The notes under the pieces are model-generated. The model made no database searches and had not been told where the DNA came from. It saw nothing but the letters and a program-made list of their open reading frames with translations. Shown here piece by piece: positions 1-10,699 of a stretch of DNA of 64,000 bases; the first letter of the stretch is position 1; each line of letters starts with the position of its first letter. This stretch comes from Tupaia tana (taxonomy: Eukaryota > Chordata > Mammalia > Scandentia > Tupaiidae), in contig JAKSZU010000016.1 of NCBI GenBank assembly GCA_026018925.1, forward strand, positions 83,254,990 through 83,318,989, written 5' to 3'. Both the position numbers and the translations under genes were made by a program.

Positions 1-783
1 AATCCCACTTCTGGGTATCTACCCAAAGGACAGGAAAATGCTCAGTCGGAAAAGTGCTTGCACATCAATGTTAATTGCACCATTATTCACAATTGCCAAG
101 ACACGGAACCAACCTAAATGTCCACAAACTGATGAATGGATTGGAAAAGTGTGGTATATATACTCTATGGAATACTACTCAGCCATAAAAAATAACAAGA
201 CCCTGGCATTTGATAGAAAGTGGGCAGATATGGAGGATCTATTGCTGAGTGAAGTAAGCCAGGCTAGGAAAGAAAGACATTGTATGTATCCCCTCAATAT
301 ACACCGACTATCCCCACTCTATGGTAGAGAGCGAAAAATTGGAGGACATAAAAGCAGTGAAGGTACTTAACGAGAATAGGACAGTGTGGAATGGGGGGGT
401 AAGGAGAAGAGGATAGAGAAAGATAGCAAGAGAACAATAGAGAGGCAGGACGTTAGTGGGACACATATGGCTTATTACCTGTTGATGATGACATGTATAG
501 TATTCTCAACTGGATTGGTCTGAGAAGTATTTCATGACGGGTGAAGTCTTTTTACAAGCAAAATGATAAATAGTGATGGATTGTTTTAAAAAATAATTGG
601 AATAATAATAATAATGATTGGGAAAAACAATGAAAAGATATTGAATGATGAAGTGGGGATTTTAATGTCTCTGTACTGACTGACATGCATGGCATTCCCT
701 TTTGAAAAAGCAATGTAATACACTGTAAAGTTATATGTAATTCAATGTAATGTAAACAGATTATGATGATAATAAAAAAAAAT
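1..783 (+). mobile_element. L1 LINE, 3' end (5' cut by window edge)
   Basis: The first 300 bases carry the typical mammalian L1 3' segment: a stretch reading like 'caca-aactgatgaatgga', then 'ggaatactactcagccata' and 'agtgaagtaagccaggc'. A 3' UTR-like AT-rich part follows and ends in a short A-run at about 775-783. The open frame at 38-370 is only part of this non-coding region. A related copy of the last 200 bases lies at 3662-3836. Confidence 0.85.
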
Positions 784-865
784 CCAGGGCATCTAAAAAA
801 AATAGTATTGGATTATAACCAAAGTATAAAACAGATAAAAATAAGTGATTGAAAAAAAAATAAAA

Positions 866-1035
866 ATCACGCTGGGTGTGTGCCCAAAACCCTGAAAGGA
901 GAAATGAAGACGAGGTTGCAGTGTGACCAGTCACCCGTGTAGGATCCGAATAGGGTGAATTTCTTACTTTACCTTTCTCTCTCTGTCTCTCTCAAGCAAG
1001 TGTATGTTCCCTTAAAAAATTAAAAAAAAAAAAAA
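866..1035 (+). mobile_element. SINE-L fragment, 5' truncated
   Basis: Starts in the body (GCTGGGTGTGTGCCCAAAACC) and runs through the CTCTCTGTCTCT stretch to an A-tail; the tRNA-like head is missing. Confidence 0.7.
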
Positions 1036-1059
1036 ATTGATGAAAATGATACATCACCT

Positions 1060-1370
1060 CTGTGCTCTTCCTTTCAAAACCTATAAGCCCAGTCTAGTCC
1101 TGAGAAACCATCAGACAACTCCTAAGGGAGGGGTGCCCTACCATATGCCTAACCAGCCCTCCTCCAGACAGTCAGGAGTGGGGCGAGGGGAACAGGTATG
1201 CAGCAGTAAGGCCATCACATGTGGGAGGGCTCCTGGTTTGAGTTTGTTAGACCTCGCTGGGTACCCGGGCACCTGCTTGCCTGTGACCAGGAGTGGCTGG
1301 AGATGGGGGAATACTGTCTGTATTATCCTCACCACTTTTCTGTAAATCCAAAACTGCTCTTAAAAACTAA
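1060..1370 (+). mobile_element. Probable old L1-type 3' end
   Basis: The phrases 'ctgagaaaccatcagacaac' and 'acttttctgtaaatccaaaa' resemble the 3' UTR of ancient L1 subfamilies. It is too diverged for a firm name and no gene is seen in it. Confidence 0.35.
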
Positions 1371-1838
1371 GTCTAGGGTTCCTCCTTTGGCCCAACATCC
1401 AGCAAAAAGCAGGTTGTTTGGTGAGGATTAGGGAAATGGAACTGCAGAAAAATTGCAGACCATCTCCTTCCGCACACCTCTACACTCAGAATTAACTCTA
1501 AGAAGGTAGGAAGTACCGTATGATCCATCAGATGACCAGAAACCACCACCACCAAGGCACAAGAACTATGGGAAAACAAGAAGATATCTCTTCTCCAAGG
1601 GGAAAGAACAGCCCTTCAGCATCCACAAACAGTACAATGGAACTCATGGAAATGTCAGATAAAGAATTTAGGATATTCATAGTGACAAAGCTAACAGAGA
1701 TGCAAGAGAAGAGAGACAACGAACTCCAGAAAATGCAGGAAAAAAGAGATAATGAATTCCAGGAAGTGATGAAGTTCTTTCACACTCTGAAAGAGGAAAA
1801 GCACACCATAAAAAAGAATCAAACAAAACTGATAGAGA

Positions 1839-2116
1839 GGGAACCAGCAGTTAGCGTAATGGCTGTGTTGCTGGACTCCCACGTAGTTGACCGTGGTTCG
1901 AGTCCTGGACCCAGTGGCTTAAACTCACGCCGGGCGCGTGTGCGTGCGTGCCCAAGATCCCGAGAGGAGAATGGAGGAGAAGGGATTGCGGCATGGCCAT
2001 CCCCCCTGGGGGGTGATTTCCTGCTTTCTATCTCTCTGTCTCTCTCTGTCTGTCTGGCGAGCGCACACGCCCTATAGCAAAAACCTCTCCAAAAAAAAAA
2101 AAAAAAAAAAAAAAAA
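1839..2116 (+). mobile_element. SINE-L, full length with target-site duplication
   Basis: Complete head, body and A-tail. The flanking duplication AAAACTGATAGAGA is at 1825-1838 and again at 2113-2126, so the insertion split an L1 ORF1. Head A box TAGCGTAATGG and B box GGTTCGAGTCC are both visible, as expected of a pol III-transcribed SINE. Confidence 0.92.
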
Positions 2117-2836
2117 CTGATAGAGATGAAGGTTGTAATGCAGAAAATCAAAACCCCCTTGAAAGTATTAAAAGCAAATCAGATCATACAGAAGATCGAA
2201 TCTCAGATGTAGATAGAACCTCTGACCTAGAAAAATTCACCAAAAAGACTAAGAAAATAACCAAAAAAAAAAAAAGAATGATATACGAGTAATACTAGAT
2301 ACCATTAGACCCCCAAATATCCAGATAATCAGTATCCCAAAAGGTGAAGAAACTAATCAGGCCATTGGTAATCTACTCCGTGAAATCCTGGAAGAAAACT
2401 TTCCAAACCTAGAGAGGCACTTAAATATCCAGGCCCAAGAAATGCGAAGGACCCCACATAAAATCAATCCAAGAAATTCTCCAAGGCACATCATAGCTAG
2501 ATTGACCACAGACAGAGATAAGATATGAAAACTGGCAAGAGAAAAACATCAAGAGATAATGGGAAAATATATTCAAAGTGTTAAGTGAAAAGCAATTTCA
2601 ACCTAAAATACTGTACTCGGAAAGATTATCCTTCATGTGGGAAGAAAAGATAAAAACATTTTCAGATAAACAAAACCTGAAAGAATTTACCAACACCAGA
2701 CCAGCTCTTTGAAAAGTTCTGAAGGGAGTACCATACCTGGAAATCTAACGATAGACAGACAAATAAGAGAACAAAAATGACCAAGAAAAAGGCCAACTTA
2801 ATGGTAGGGACAAGTTCTGAAATATCGATAATAATT

Positions 2837-3091
2837 TTTTTTTTGGAGAGAGGTTTTTGCTACAGGGCGCGTGCGCTCGCCAGACAGACAGAGAGAGACA
2901 GAGAGCGAGAAACCACCCCCCCAGGAGGGATGGCCACGCCGCAATCCCTTCTCCTCCATTCTCCCCTAGGGATCCTGGGCACACATGCACACATGCCCGG
3001 CGTGAGTTTCAAGCCACCAGGTCCTGGACGTGAACCGCGGTTAACTACATGGGAGTCCAGCGACATAGCCATTACGCCAACTGCTGGTCCC
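2837..3091 (-). mobile_element. SINE-L, full length
   Basis: Begins with the T-run complement of the A-tail, ends with the reversed head CTGCTGGTCCC. Short AATAAT direct repeats flank it inside the L1/HAL1-like element. Confidence 0.9.
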
Positions 3092-3115
3092 AATAATGTT
3101 GAATGTTAATGGAAA

Positions 3116-3472
3116 GGTCAGACCACAGTAACACTGCAAATTCAACAAAAGAGATTACACGAGATTGAGCTGGTGAAGTAGAATTCTATGACTTTTTTCT
3201 AAAACATTACTGATTTTCTTCTATGCTTTGTCTTCCAGATTTAAGGATTTTTGTTTTCTTTTGAGTTGTTGGGTTCAGCAATTTGTTAAAAAAAAAAAAA
3301 AAAAAAAAGTTTTTTAAATTGAAGCAAACTTTTCTCCCTTCATGACCCCTTGGCAATTGGAAGATATTTCTGAGTATCCTTATTTTGTGGCAGAATGGTT
3401 ATTTGTGTAAGTTCAATAATACAGTAGTATTATTGAATACTATTCCAGCTGCATTGGAAATTAAATTCTTTC
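3116..3472. other. No gene seen; AT-rich spacer with A-run
   Basis: AT-rich unique-looking sequence, possibly LINE 3' UTR, with an A-run at 3288-3308. No coding signal or splice structure is visible. Confidence 0.5.
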
Positions 3473-3602
3473 CTTTTTTTTTGAGAGGATTTGCTAGAGG
3501 GCGCATACACCTGGCATGAGTTTAAGCCACAGGTCCGGGACTCGAACCACAGTTGACTACATGTGAGTCCAGAGACATAGCCATTATGTTAACTGCTGGT
3601 CC
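3473..3602 (-). mobile_element. SINE-L, internally deleted
   Basis: Tail-side end (GAGAGGATTTGCTAGAGGGCGC) joins directly to the reversed head; most of the body is missing. Confidence 0.8.
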
Positions 3603-3661
3603 CTACTTTAAGATCAATAAAACGTGAAAAGAAAAAGTTGAGTATGGAAGGGAGGGAGGGG

Positions 3662-3836
3662 AAAGGGGAAGGAAAAAAACAGGTAAAAGTATGCTTAATT
3701 GACAAAAAATGAGAAGCTATTTGCTGATGATAATGTATATAGTAATGTCCTTGTCTTGACTGACATGCATGGTATTTGTGTTGGAAAAAGAAATGTGTAC
3801 TGCAAAGACGTGATGAAAGGTAAATTAAACAACAAC
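3662..3836 (+). mobile_element. L1 3' terminal fragment
   Basis: Shares 'gactgacatgcatgg' and surrounding sequence with the L1 end at 540-780. Confidence 0.6.
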
Positions 3837-3837
3837 A

Positions 3838-3998
3838 GGGGGCCAGCAGGTGGCGTTGTGGCAAAGGGCGCTGGACTCCCACGTGGCTGTCAGGCCACAG
3901 TTTGAGTCCTGACCTGGGGACAACTAGCTGCTCTCTCTTTCTCTCCCCCCACCCCTTTCTGGTCAAATTGAAGGGGACAAATAAATAAATAAATAAAA
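3838..3998 (+). mobile_element. SINE-S
   Basis: Head GGGGGCCAGCAGGTGGCG, C/T-rich body, TCTGGTCAAATTG and an (AAAT)n tail. Confidence 0.88.
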
Positions 3999-4032
3999 GA
4001 AAATTCAATAGAGTAATTCTTCTTTAAAAAAA

Positions 4033-4200
4033 GAATTATTTATTTATTATTGTTATTATTATTTTTCACATGAATTTTGCCCAAGACAGAGAGAGAAAGA
4101 GAGGGAGAATGAGAAAGCAAGCCACCAGGTCCGGGACTTGAACTATGGTCAGCCATGTGGGAATTCCAGCACCTTAACCACCATGCCACCTGCTGGCCCT
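4033..4200 (-). mobile_element. SINE-S
   Basis: (TTTA)n complement of the tail, GAGAGAGAAAG body, reversed head ending CCTGCTGGCCC. Confidence 0.85.
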
Positions 4201-4239
4201 AGAGTAATTCTTTTAAAAAAATAAAAGAACAGTCTAGGT

Positions 4240-4385
4240 GAGGCCAGCAGGTGGCATGGTGGCTAGAGGACTCCCATAAGGCCAACCACAGTTCAAGTCC
4301 TGGACCTGGCGGTTTGCTTTCACTCTCTCTCTCTGTCCCTCTCTGATCAAACTTAAATAAATTTTAAAAAGTTAAATAAAGTAAT
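4240..4385 (+). mobile_element. SINE-S
   Basis: Head GGCCAGCAGGTGGCATGG through TCTGATCAAACTTAAA tail. Confidence 0.85.
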
Positions 4386-4414
4386 TTTTAAAAGATTTAA
4401 AAAAAAAAAGTCTA

Positions 4415-4690
4415 GGGGCCAGTAGATGGCATAATGGTTACCTGTACTCCTACATGGCTGACCACACTTTGAGTCCCGGACCTCATGGCTTTAAACTCGG
4501 GCTGGGCACGTGTGCATGTGCGCCTAAGATCCTAGGAGGAGAATGGAGGGGAAGGGATTGCAGTGTGGCCATCCTCCCTGTGGGGGTGATTTCTCACTTT
4601 CCCTATCAGTGTCTTTGTCTCTCTTTCCAGCAAGCGCACACACCCTAAGGCAAAAACCTCTAAAAAAACAAAACGAAACAAAACAGAAAA
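4415..4690 (+). mobile_element. SINE-L
   Basis: Head GGGGCCAGTAGATGGCATAATGG, AAGATCC..GGAGAATGGAG body, tail of AAC-rich A-run. Confidence 0.88.
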
Positions 4691-4699
4691 CTAAGTCTA

Positions 4700-4936
4700 G
4701 GGAGACAAGCAGATGGCATAATGGTTACTGGTTATGTCACTGGACTCACACACGGTTGACCACAGATAGAGTCCTGGATGGGGCGGTTTAAAACTCATGC
4801 CAGGCATGTGTGGGAGTGCTCAAAATCCGGAGAGGAGAATGGAGAACTGCGGTGTGACCATCCCCCCCAGGGTGATTTCTCCTGTCTCTCTGGCGATTGC
4901 ACGTGGCCTACGGCAAAAATATCTCTTAAAAAAATT
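4700..4936 (+). mobile_element. SINE-L
   Basis: Tandem neighbour of the preceding copy; same orientation, body slightly shortened, tail TCTTAAAAAAATT. Confidence 0.85.
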
Positions 4937-5002
4937 GAATGCTATAGTTCATGAATACCAATCATTTATAATACACATCAGGATATTAGATAACTTTTGT
5001 TT

Positions 5003-5238
5003 TTAGAGGTGTTTGCCTTAGGGCACGTGGGCTGGCCAGAGGGAGAGAGAGACAGTGAGAGGGAAAGTGGGAGATTCTCCCCGGGCCTTGGCCACCCTGC
5101 AATCCCTTCTCTCCCCTCCCGGGATCGTGGGCACGCATGCACTTACCCAGCCTGTTTGAAGCCACTGGTCTGGAGCTCAAACCGTGGTCGGTCCTGTGGG
5201 AGCCCAGTGAGTAACCGCCCCGCCATCTGCTGGCGGCT
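5003..5238 (-). mobile_element. SINE-L, GC-rich diverged copy
   Basis: Tail-side GAGGTGTTTGCCTTAGGGC to reversed head ATCTGCTGGCGGC. Lies at the edge of the CpG island that follows. Confidence 0.8.
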
Positions 5239-5249
5239 AAAACACATTT

Positions 5250-6650
5250 TATTAGCGAACGCGAGGATCGGAAACGTGAAGACCTTGCAGCCTTGGCGTC
5301 TGTCCTGGGCGAGTAAAGAGCGCAGCCGCGCGCTCGCTGCGCCCAGACCGCCCCGCCCCGGCCCGCGTGCGCAGCCGTTGCACCTCACCAAGCCGGACCG
5401 CGAGAAGCCACCACCGCGTTTAGGCGCGGAGGAGACCAGCCGGAGGGGTCGGACCTCCGACACAGCCTGAGCTGGCCCCGCCTGGGCCCCGACCCGAATC
5501 CAGCCCAGAACCATTCCCTTGACCGTCACTCCTCCTTACTGACTTTCCCGGCCTTTCGTGAATCCCTTAAGATAAAAGGTCAAAGAGAGAATAGTTAAGT
5601 ATGAATATTACTTTTATCTGATCGCTTGAGGATTCCCAGACATCACTTGACTCCTTGAAAACAGATGCGGGGCGTCTGCAGGGCAGCTTCTTCCGCACAG
5701 CGTGCCCCCGGGCTCCAAGAGTGTTGGGGAACTCGGTCCACACTGCAGAGGGCCTGGTCCCTCTGGGATCCGGGAAGGCTTCTCCAAAGGCGGACGGAGG
5801 AGGCAGCGGGGCGGCGGGCGCCTGGCCGTGGGGAGGGGGCTCCGCGGGCCTTCGGGGTTCCTCCGCTCCAGCTTGCAGAGAGCCGGGGCGCGGGCAGCCC
5901 TCCCCACCCGCCCCACTCTCCGCATCGCCGATCTCGGCTGCGGCCCCCCTCCCAGACGGCGGCCGCGCCCCTGCCTCTGCCTCCCGCGCTGAGTGACAGC
6001 CAGGCTCGGTCCCCATCGCGCTCCCGCGTTCTCGCAGGGCCCAGCCCGCCGGGCCCCTCCCCGACAGCCGTCCCCGGGCGCGGCTTTCTGGCCCAGGGCC
6101 GCGGCGGCTCGAGCAGGAGCGCGCGGTGCGGGGCCGGACGCTGCGGTCCACGGTGGCGGGGTCCCGGGCGCTCGCGGGGCCTGCACCCGGCGCCGCCCCT
6201 GGCCTCTCGGGAGCGGGGGTCCGGGCGGAGGTGCGGAGAGGGCCGTGGGCAGACCGCTGTCCTCAGGGAGACGGCCCCGCAGGCCGCGCCGGACAGAGCG
6301 ACCGCAGCGCGCAGGAGCGCACGCCGGGCCGGGCAGCCCTGGCGACGCCGGGCCTGACTCCGCAGACCCCGAGTCCCGGCCGGGGGCCGCCAGCCTCCCG
6401 CTCCCGCCGCCGAGCAGGCGCCCCGACCCTGCTCCCCCGGACCCGCTGTGCTGAGGGCGTGCCCCGGGCCCTGAAGGCGCAGGGCGGCACTCCCGCCGCG
6501 CCAAGGGTCCACCCAGGGAGGCGCTGCAGAGCGGGGGGCTGAGTGGGAGTTAGAGTGGGCTGCCGCGACAGCGAGGTCCCCTCCGCGCCTGGGTCCAGTG
6601 GGGACAGAGGCCGCCCCGCGGGGTTCGTAGGTGGCGGTGTAGATCTGGCC
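5250..6650. promoter_or_regulatory. CpG island, likely distal promoter of ZSCAN10
   Basis: About 1.4 kb of strongly G+C-rich, CpG-dense sequence, with no T/A-rich interruptions. Long open frames occur here on both strands at once, which is what GC-rich DNA without stop codons gives; none has recognisable protein features. It lies about 7 kb upstream of the ZSCAN10 start codon and no other gene start is near, so it is inferred to be that gene's promoter or first non-coding exon. It could instead serve an unannotated transcript on the other strand. Confidence 0.6.
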
Positions 6651-8523
6651 CTCTCCTCCCGATCACGCCCATCACACCTTCCTGCTCCCTCGGGCTCCGC
6701 ACAGCCCCTGTGACCCGGACGTAAGACCCGAGCTCGGCCTCCTTCCTAGTCTAGTTCTCGGTCCTCAGCACCCACAGCCGCGCCTGACACGCGGCAGACC
6801 TGGGCCGAGGCCCGCCGCGGGAATGAACAGCCTGGCCGAGAGGCTAGCATCGAGCAGGCTTTTGGGCAGGTTTTTGGGCACACTGCAGACGGCAGACGGG
6901 GATGGGGGGGGGAGGAGCGGGGAGGGAGGGCAGCCCTGGCTCTCCAGGGCGCATAGACCCACTTTTGCATTGGAATGTCGATTCTTCACGTCTCTTGATC
7001 TCTGTGGCCCCGCCCTCTCCCACCCTGTTCCCAAACCGGGAGGTTAAGGGTTAACTCAGGAAGCCCCTGCATCACCTGGACGGGACGGGAGCAGGGCACT
7101 TCCTGTTCCATCTTCCTGAGTGCTTTCCTAGGCTGGCTGAGGCTGGCCCTGGCGTGCTCGGAGGGCCCTCAGCATCCCTGCCTGCAGCCGGCCCGAGTGG
7201 TGAGTCGGAGGGCAGTCTGGGGCGCAGGCTCAGAGCAGCCTGGAGAAGCGAGGCTCCGGGCCTGGGGGATGGGGGCAGGGGCTGCAAGGCAGGATGTGGA
7301 GAGGGCGTCCCTGTCGGGGGTTAGTGCCAGCAGCCGGTAGGCCTGTAATGGGGGTCAGGAAGAACAGAGGAAGCAGACTCCACGTGCTCCCAGGTGGTCC
7401 GACCAGCCTCGGAGGGGGCCCAGCTGAAGGGGAGCCCGATGCCCAAAGACCAGCAAGTAGTGGGCACCTGCCGGCAGTGCGCCGGAGGAAGGGCGTGCCT
7501 GCAGAGGAGGCCACCTTGGCCCCTCTCCGGCTCTGGGAGCTCAGCTATCTGGGTGGACCTCGTGGTAACACACTACCTGGGCTGCTCCACTCCTCTGGGC
7601 TCCAAATTAAGCTGGCCAAATATTGGCTGGTGGCTGTAGAGCCTCCCCGCCCCCCACTAGGCAACCCCGCGGTTGTGCATATTAATAGAGCTTTTGTCCT
7701 GGAGACCTGGGGGAGGGACAGACTCTTAAGGCCAACCAGCCTCGAATTCCACCTCCTTGAAGTCTTTTGGCCAGACCTCACCTGGGGGTTCGCCTGCCCC
7801 GTGTGGCTCACCCGAGGGCGGGTGGGGGTGGGTTTGGAAGCCTCTTATTTGTCCTGGTTCACTTGGGGCCTCTCTGGCTGAGGCCAGGAGTATCCGCCTG
7901 GTGTGAAGTCAGGGCCTTTTCTGCTTCTGAGTTTTTGCACACTGGTCCAGAACCACACTCTGCCCTCAGAGCAAGTCTTAGCACTGGCTGGTGTGACAGG
8001 GAGCACATCGTCCTTTCACATCAGACGTCGCGGTGTCCCTGCACATCAGCCCTCGGAGCTGCTGGGCCGCTGCCAGCCCCGAGGACCAGCCACTGGTGCC
8101 CTGGCGGTTTTGCACATGCCGCGAACATGTGCAGACGACTGTTTCCAGCGTCTGAGAGCGGGCCACGCCGGTCTGTGCTCCTGGACTCTCGGCACTGAGC
8201 GGCCCCGCATCGTTGCCATGACCAGTGGAGTGCTCTCTCCTCCTGCTGCCGGAGAGCTCTCGCTCCGCGGGACCCCCTCCAGCTGCAGGCTGGTGCCGGG
8301 GTGGGGGGAGGAATTCCCTCCACTGTGAGGTGCACTGAATCACCTGGGGGAGCAGAGGAGTGGGTGGTGAGGTCCCAGGTGGGAGGAGCCAGAATGGAGG
8401 AAAAGCCCGCAGTGGTGGATGGCTGACCCTGGCGGGCGGGCTGGGAGCGCTGGCCAGGTTCAGAGCTGGGCCTGCTGATGGCCTTCCAGCCTCCCCCTCC
8501 CCCTCTGCATACATACAGGGTTC

Positions 8524-8525
<2 letters not shown>
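6651..8525. other. Unique upstream sequence; possible 5' non-coding exon ending at 7199
   Basis: No protein-coding exon recognised. At 7199/7200 a good donor (GAGTG|GTGAGT) ends a G+C-rich stretch beginning with an ETS-like CACTTCCTGTTCC at about 7098, so 7100-7199 could be a non-coding first exon of ZSCAN10. This rests on the splice signal only. Confidence 0.25.

Positions 8526-8575
<50 letters not shown>
8526..8575. repeat. (TG)n microsatellite
   Basis: About 24 TG units with one TT interruption near 8559. Confidence 0.95.
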
Positions 8576-8587
8576 AAGTTTTGTTTG

Positions 8588-8738
8588 TTGTCACTTTAAC
8601 TTGCTATAGGACACGTGTGCTCACCATGTGAGAGAGAAAGAGGAGTGAGAAAGACGAGTGAGAAAGTCCAGGGATCAAAGCCAGGGCTGACCGTGTGGGA
8701 GTCCAGCGTCTTAGCCACATGTCACCTGCTGACCCCAT
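8588..8738 (-). mobile_element. SINE-S, diverged
   Basis: Tail side TTTAACTTGCTATAGGACAC, GAGAGAAAGAG body, reversed head CACCTGCTGACCCC. Confidence 0.75.
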
Positions 8739-9010
8739 GACTCTGTCCTCATTGCACCGCACACCCACCTCCTCAGCCCTCCTGAGGAAGGCTCAGCTCA
8801 GCTCGTACCCAGCCTGCCCAGCCCACTTCACAACCCTGTAGCACAGTGATTAAACTCTGCTGAGGGAGCCAGAGGCCCCATAACCCACTGCAGCCCAGAA
8901 ATCCTGGCCCCGATGGCTGGATGTGTGCGCATGCCCCTAGATCCTAACAGGATGGAGAAAGGACCTGGGGTGTGCCCTTTTTAAAATTATTTTATAATCA
9001 GTTTATTATT

Positions 9011-9250
9011 GGGACAAGCAGATGGTGTAGTGGTTACGTTGCTGGACTCCCATGTAGTCAGCCACAGACCGAGTCAGGACCCAGCAGCTAAAGCTTAAAA
9101 CTCAATGCTGGCTGTGTGTGCCCAAGATCCCAAGACGAGAGTGGAGGATAAGGGGCTGTAGCGTGGCCACCCACCAGCGGCTCATTTTTCACTTCTGTCT
9201 CTCTGTCTCTGGTGAGCGCATACACCCTATAACAAAAAATCTCTCAAAAA
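9011..9250 (+). mobile_element. SINE-L
   Basis: Head GGGACAAGCAGATGGTGTAGTGG, body with AAGATCCCAAGACGAGAGTGG, end CACCCTATAACAAAAAATC. Confidence 0.85.
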
Positions 9251-9274
9251 ATTAATTTATTATTATTATTTTTA

Positions 9275-9906
9275 AATGTGCTATAGGGTATGCATGCTCA
9301 TCAGAGAGAGAGACACAGAGGGAAAGTGAGAGAGCAAGCCTCCATGTCCAATTCAAATGAACTTAATTTAATTTGTTATTATTGTTAGGGTTCGGAGTGA
9401 GACTCAGGAGGCACCATCTCAAGAGAAAAAGGAAAGTTTATTGAGAGAAGGTGTACCCAGGGGTCTCAAGTTAGAGGAGCTTCAGCCCACCCTATGGTGG
9501 AGACCTGAAATACTTATACGGGAGGGGTGCAGGGCAAGGCCCCAGGAATGGCAGGTACTTGGATGAAGTTACTGGCCTCTGTGACCTTATCAGCCCACCT
9601 ATGGGTGTCAGCTGACCGTAAGGGAGGCTTCTGGTCAAAGGTCACTGCAACCATCTCCTTATTTTCTCATGGGAAACTACCTAAAGGCCATTCAAGGGCT
9701 GGTCTAACATTTAATTAGAGAAAGTAAGAAATCACCCCCCACAGGGGATGGCCATGCTGCAATCACTTCTCCACTCTCCTCTCAGGATTTTGGACACGCA
9801 CTCACATACACCCTGCATGTTTTAAGCCTCCAGGTCTGGGAATCGAATTGCAGTTGGCCATGTAGGAGTCCAGCGATGTAACCATTATACTACCTGCTGG
9901 TCCCAT
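9275..9906 (-). mobile_element. SINE-L interrupted by an LTR
   Basis: Tail-side part 9275-9382 and head-side part 9710-9906 (ending CTACCTGCTGGTCCC) surround the LTR at 9383-9709. Some SINE sequence is missing at the junction, so the two parts may not be one perfect insertion. Confidence 0.7.
9383..9709 (-). mobile_element. Solo LTR of an endogenous retrovirus
   Basis: A 327-bp unit bounded by TG...CA (TGTTAGACCAG and CCTAACA on the minus strand). Read on the minus strand it has a TATA-like GTATAAGTA near 9515 and a polyadenylation signal CAATAAAC near 9440, in LTR order. The first bases TGTTAGACCAG resemble the inverted end of the LTR at 37330-37689. No internal retroviral genes are present. 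A clean target-site duplication was not seen. Confidence 0.65.
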
Positions 9907-9907
9907 T

Positions 9908-10054
9908 ATTATTATTTACAATTTGCTATAGGACACATGTGCTCACCAGAGAGAGGAATAATAAGAAAGCAAACCACCAGGTCCTGGACTCGAACCGCAG
10001 TCTGCCTTGTGGGGGAGTCGAGCACCTTAACCATCATGCCACCAGCCGGCCCCA
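9908..10054 (-). mobile_element. SINE-S
   Basis: TTTGCTATAGGACACATGTG start, AAAGCAAACCACCAGGTCC, reversed head GCCACCAGCCGGCCCC; directly abuts the preceding SINE-L. Confidence 0.8.
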
Positions 10055-10103
10055 TGCTTTCTCCTTCTGTCTCTCTCTCTCTGTTTCTCTCCCTCCCCCC
10101 TCA

Positions 10104-10527
10104 GAGTTTGTTAATAATAAAAGACTTACTAAGGGGCCCAGCAAACTGTCTGAAGCTGGACCAGGCCAACTTCTCCCTGGCCCTGTCACTAGGGCTTGGT
10201 GATCTTCCTGAGAAATGTCTGTTCCTCTGAGCTCAGTGTCCTTAGCTGTAAGGGGCTCAGTGGTGGGACCAACACTGGCCTCAGTCACCATTAGTGCTGT
10301 CCTTGGTGTCATTGTCATGTACGCCCACTGCACTGACTGCTACACGGGGGTGCTGCTCCATGCCACGTGGAGGGACTCAGAAGGGGTGCCTGCCTTTCTC
10401 CCCCACTGCTCCATGCCTGTTGGGGTGGGAAGCAAGAAGAGCCTGGGAGGGGCTCGTTTGCACCCCTGAGACTGCAGAAATGGGAAGGCAGAGGCACTGG
10501 AGCCTGGGTTTTTATGTCTTTCATTCT
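10104..10527. other. Unique intergenic sequence, no gene seen
   Basis: Short open frames only, on both strands, with no recognisable domain or splice context. Confidence 0.5.
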
Positions 10528-10699
10528 TTTTTTTTTAATTTTATTTATTTATTCATTTATTTTAATTTGACCAGAGAGAGGCAGAGAAAGAGAGAGAGAG
10601 AGGAAGTGAGAAAGCAAGCCACCAGATTCAGGACTTGAACCATGGTCGGCCATGTGGGAGTGTCCAGCACCCCAACCACCACGCCACCTGCTGGTCCCA
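10528..10699 (-). mobile_element. SINE-S
   Basis: T-rich tail complement, TTTAATTTGACCAGAGAGAGG, reversed head CACCTGCTGGTCCC. Confidence 0.88.

Larger units (their letters stand above)
1395..3115 (+). mobile_element. L1/HAL1-like element: ORF1 region and start of ORF2, broken by two SINEs
   Basis: From 1520 an open frame encodes a charged, heptad-rich stretch (repeats of EKRDNE, about residues 55-80) typical of the ORF1p coiled coil. It is interrupted by the SINE at 1839-2116. The frame then continues with stops and shifts: 2307-2530 translates as an ORF1p RNA-binding domain (PNIQIISIPKGEE, NFPNLER, INPRNSPRHIIARL). At 2600-2730 is the spacer with 'cagataaacaaaacctgaaa'. After the second SINE, 3092-3115 resembles the opening of ORF2 and then matching sequence stops. 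It is dead: several stop codons, no reverse transcriptase. Absence of ORF2 fits a HAL1 (half-L1) or a truncated L1. Confidence 0.7.

Noticed and set aside
5567-6542. Open frames of 194-296 codons on both strands at 5.6-6.5 kb
   Set aside because: They overlap on both strands in CpG-island DNA that has few stop codons, encode Ala/Arg/Gly/Pro-rich sequence without domains, and lack splice support.
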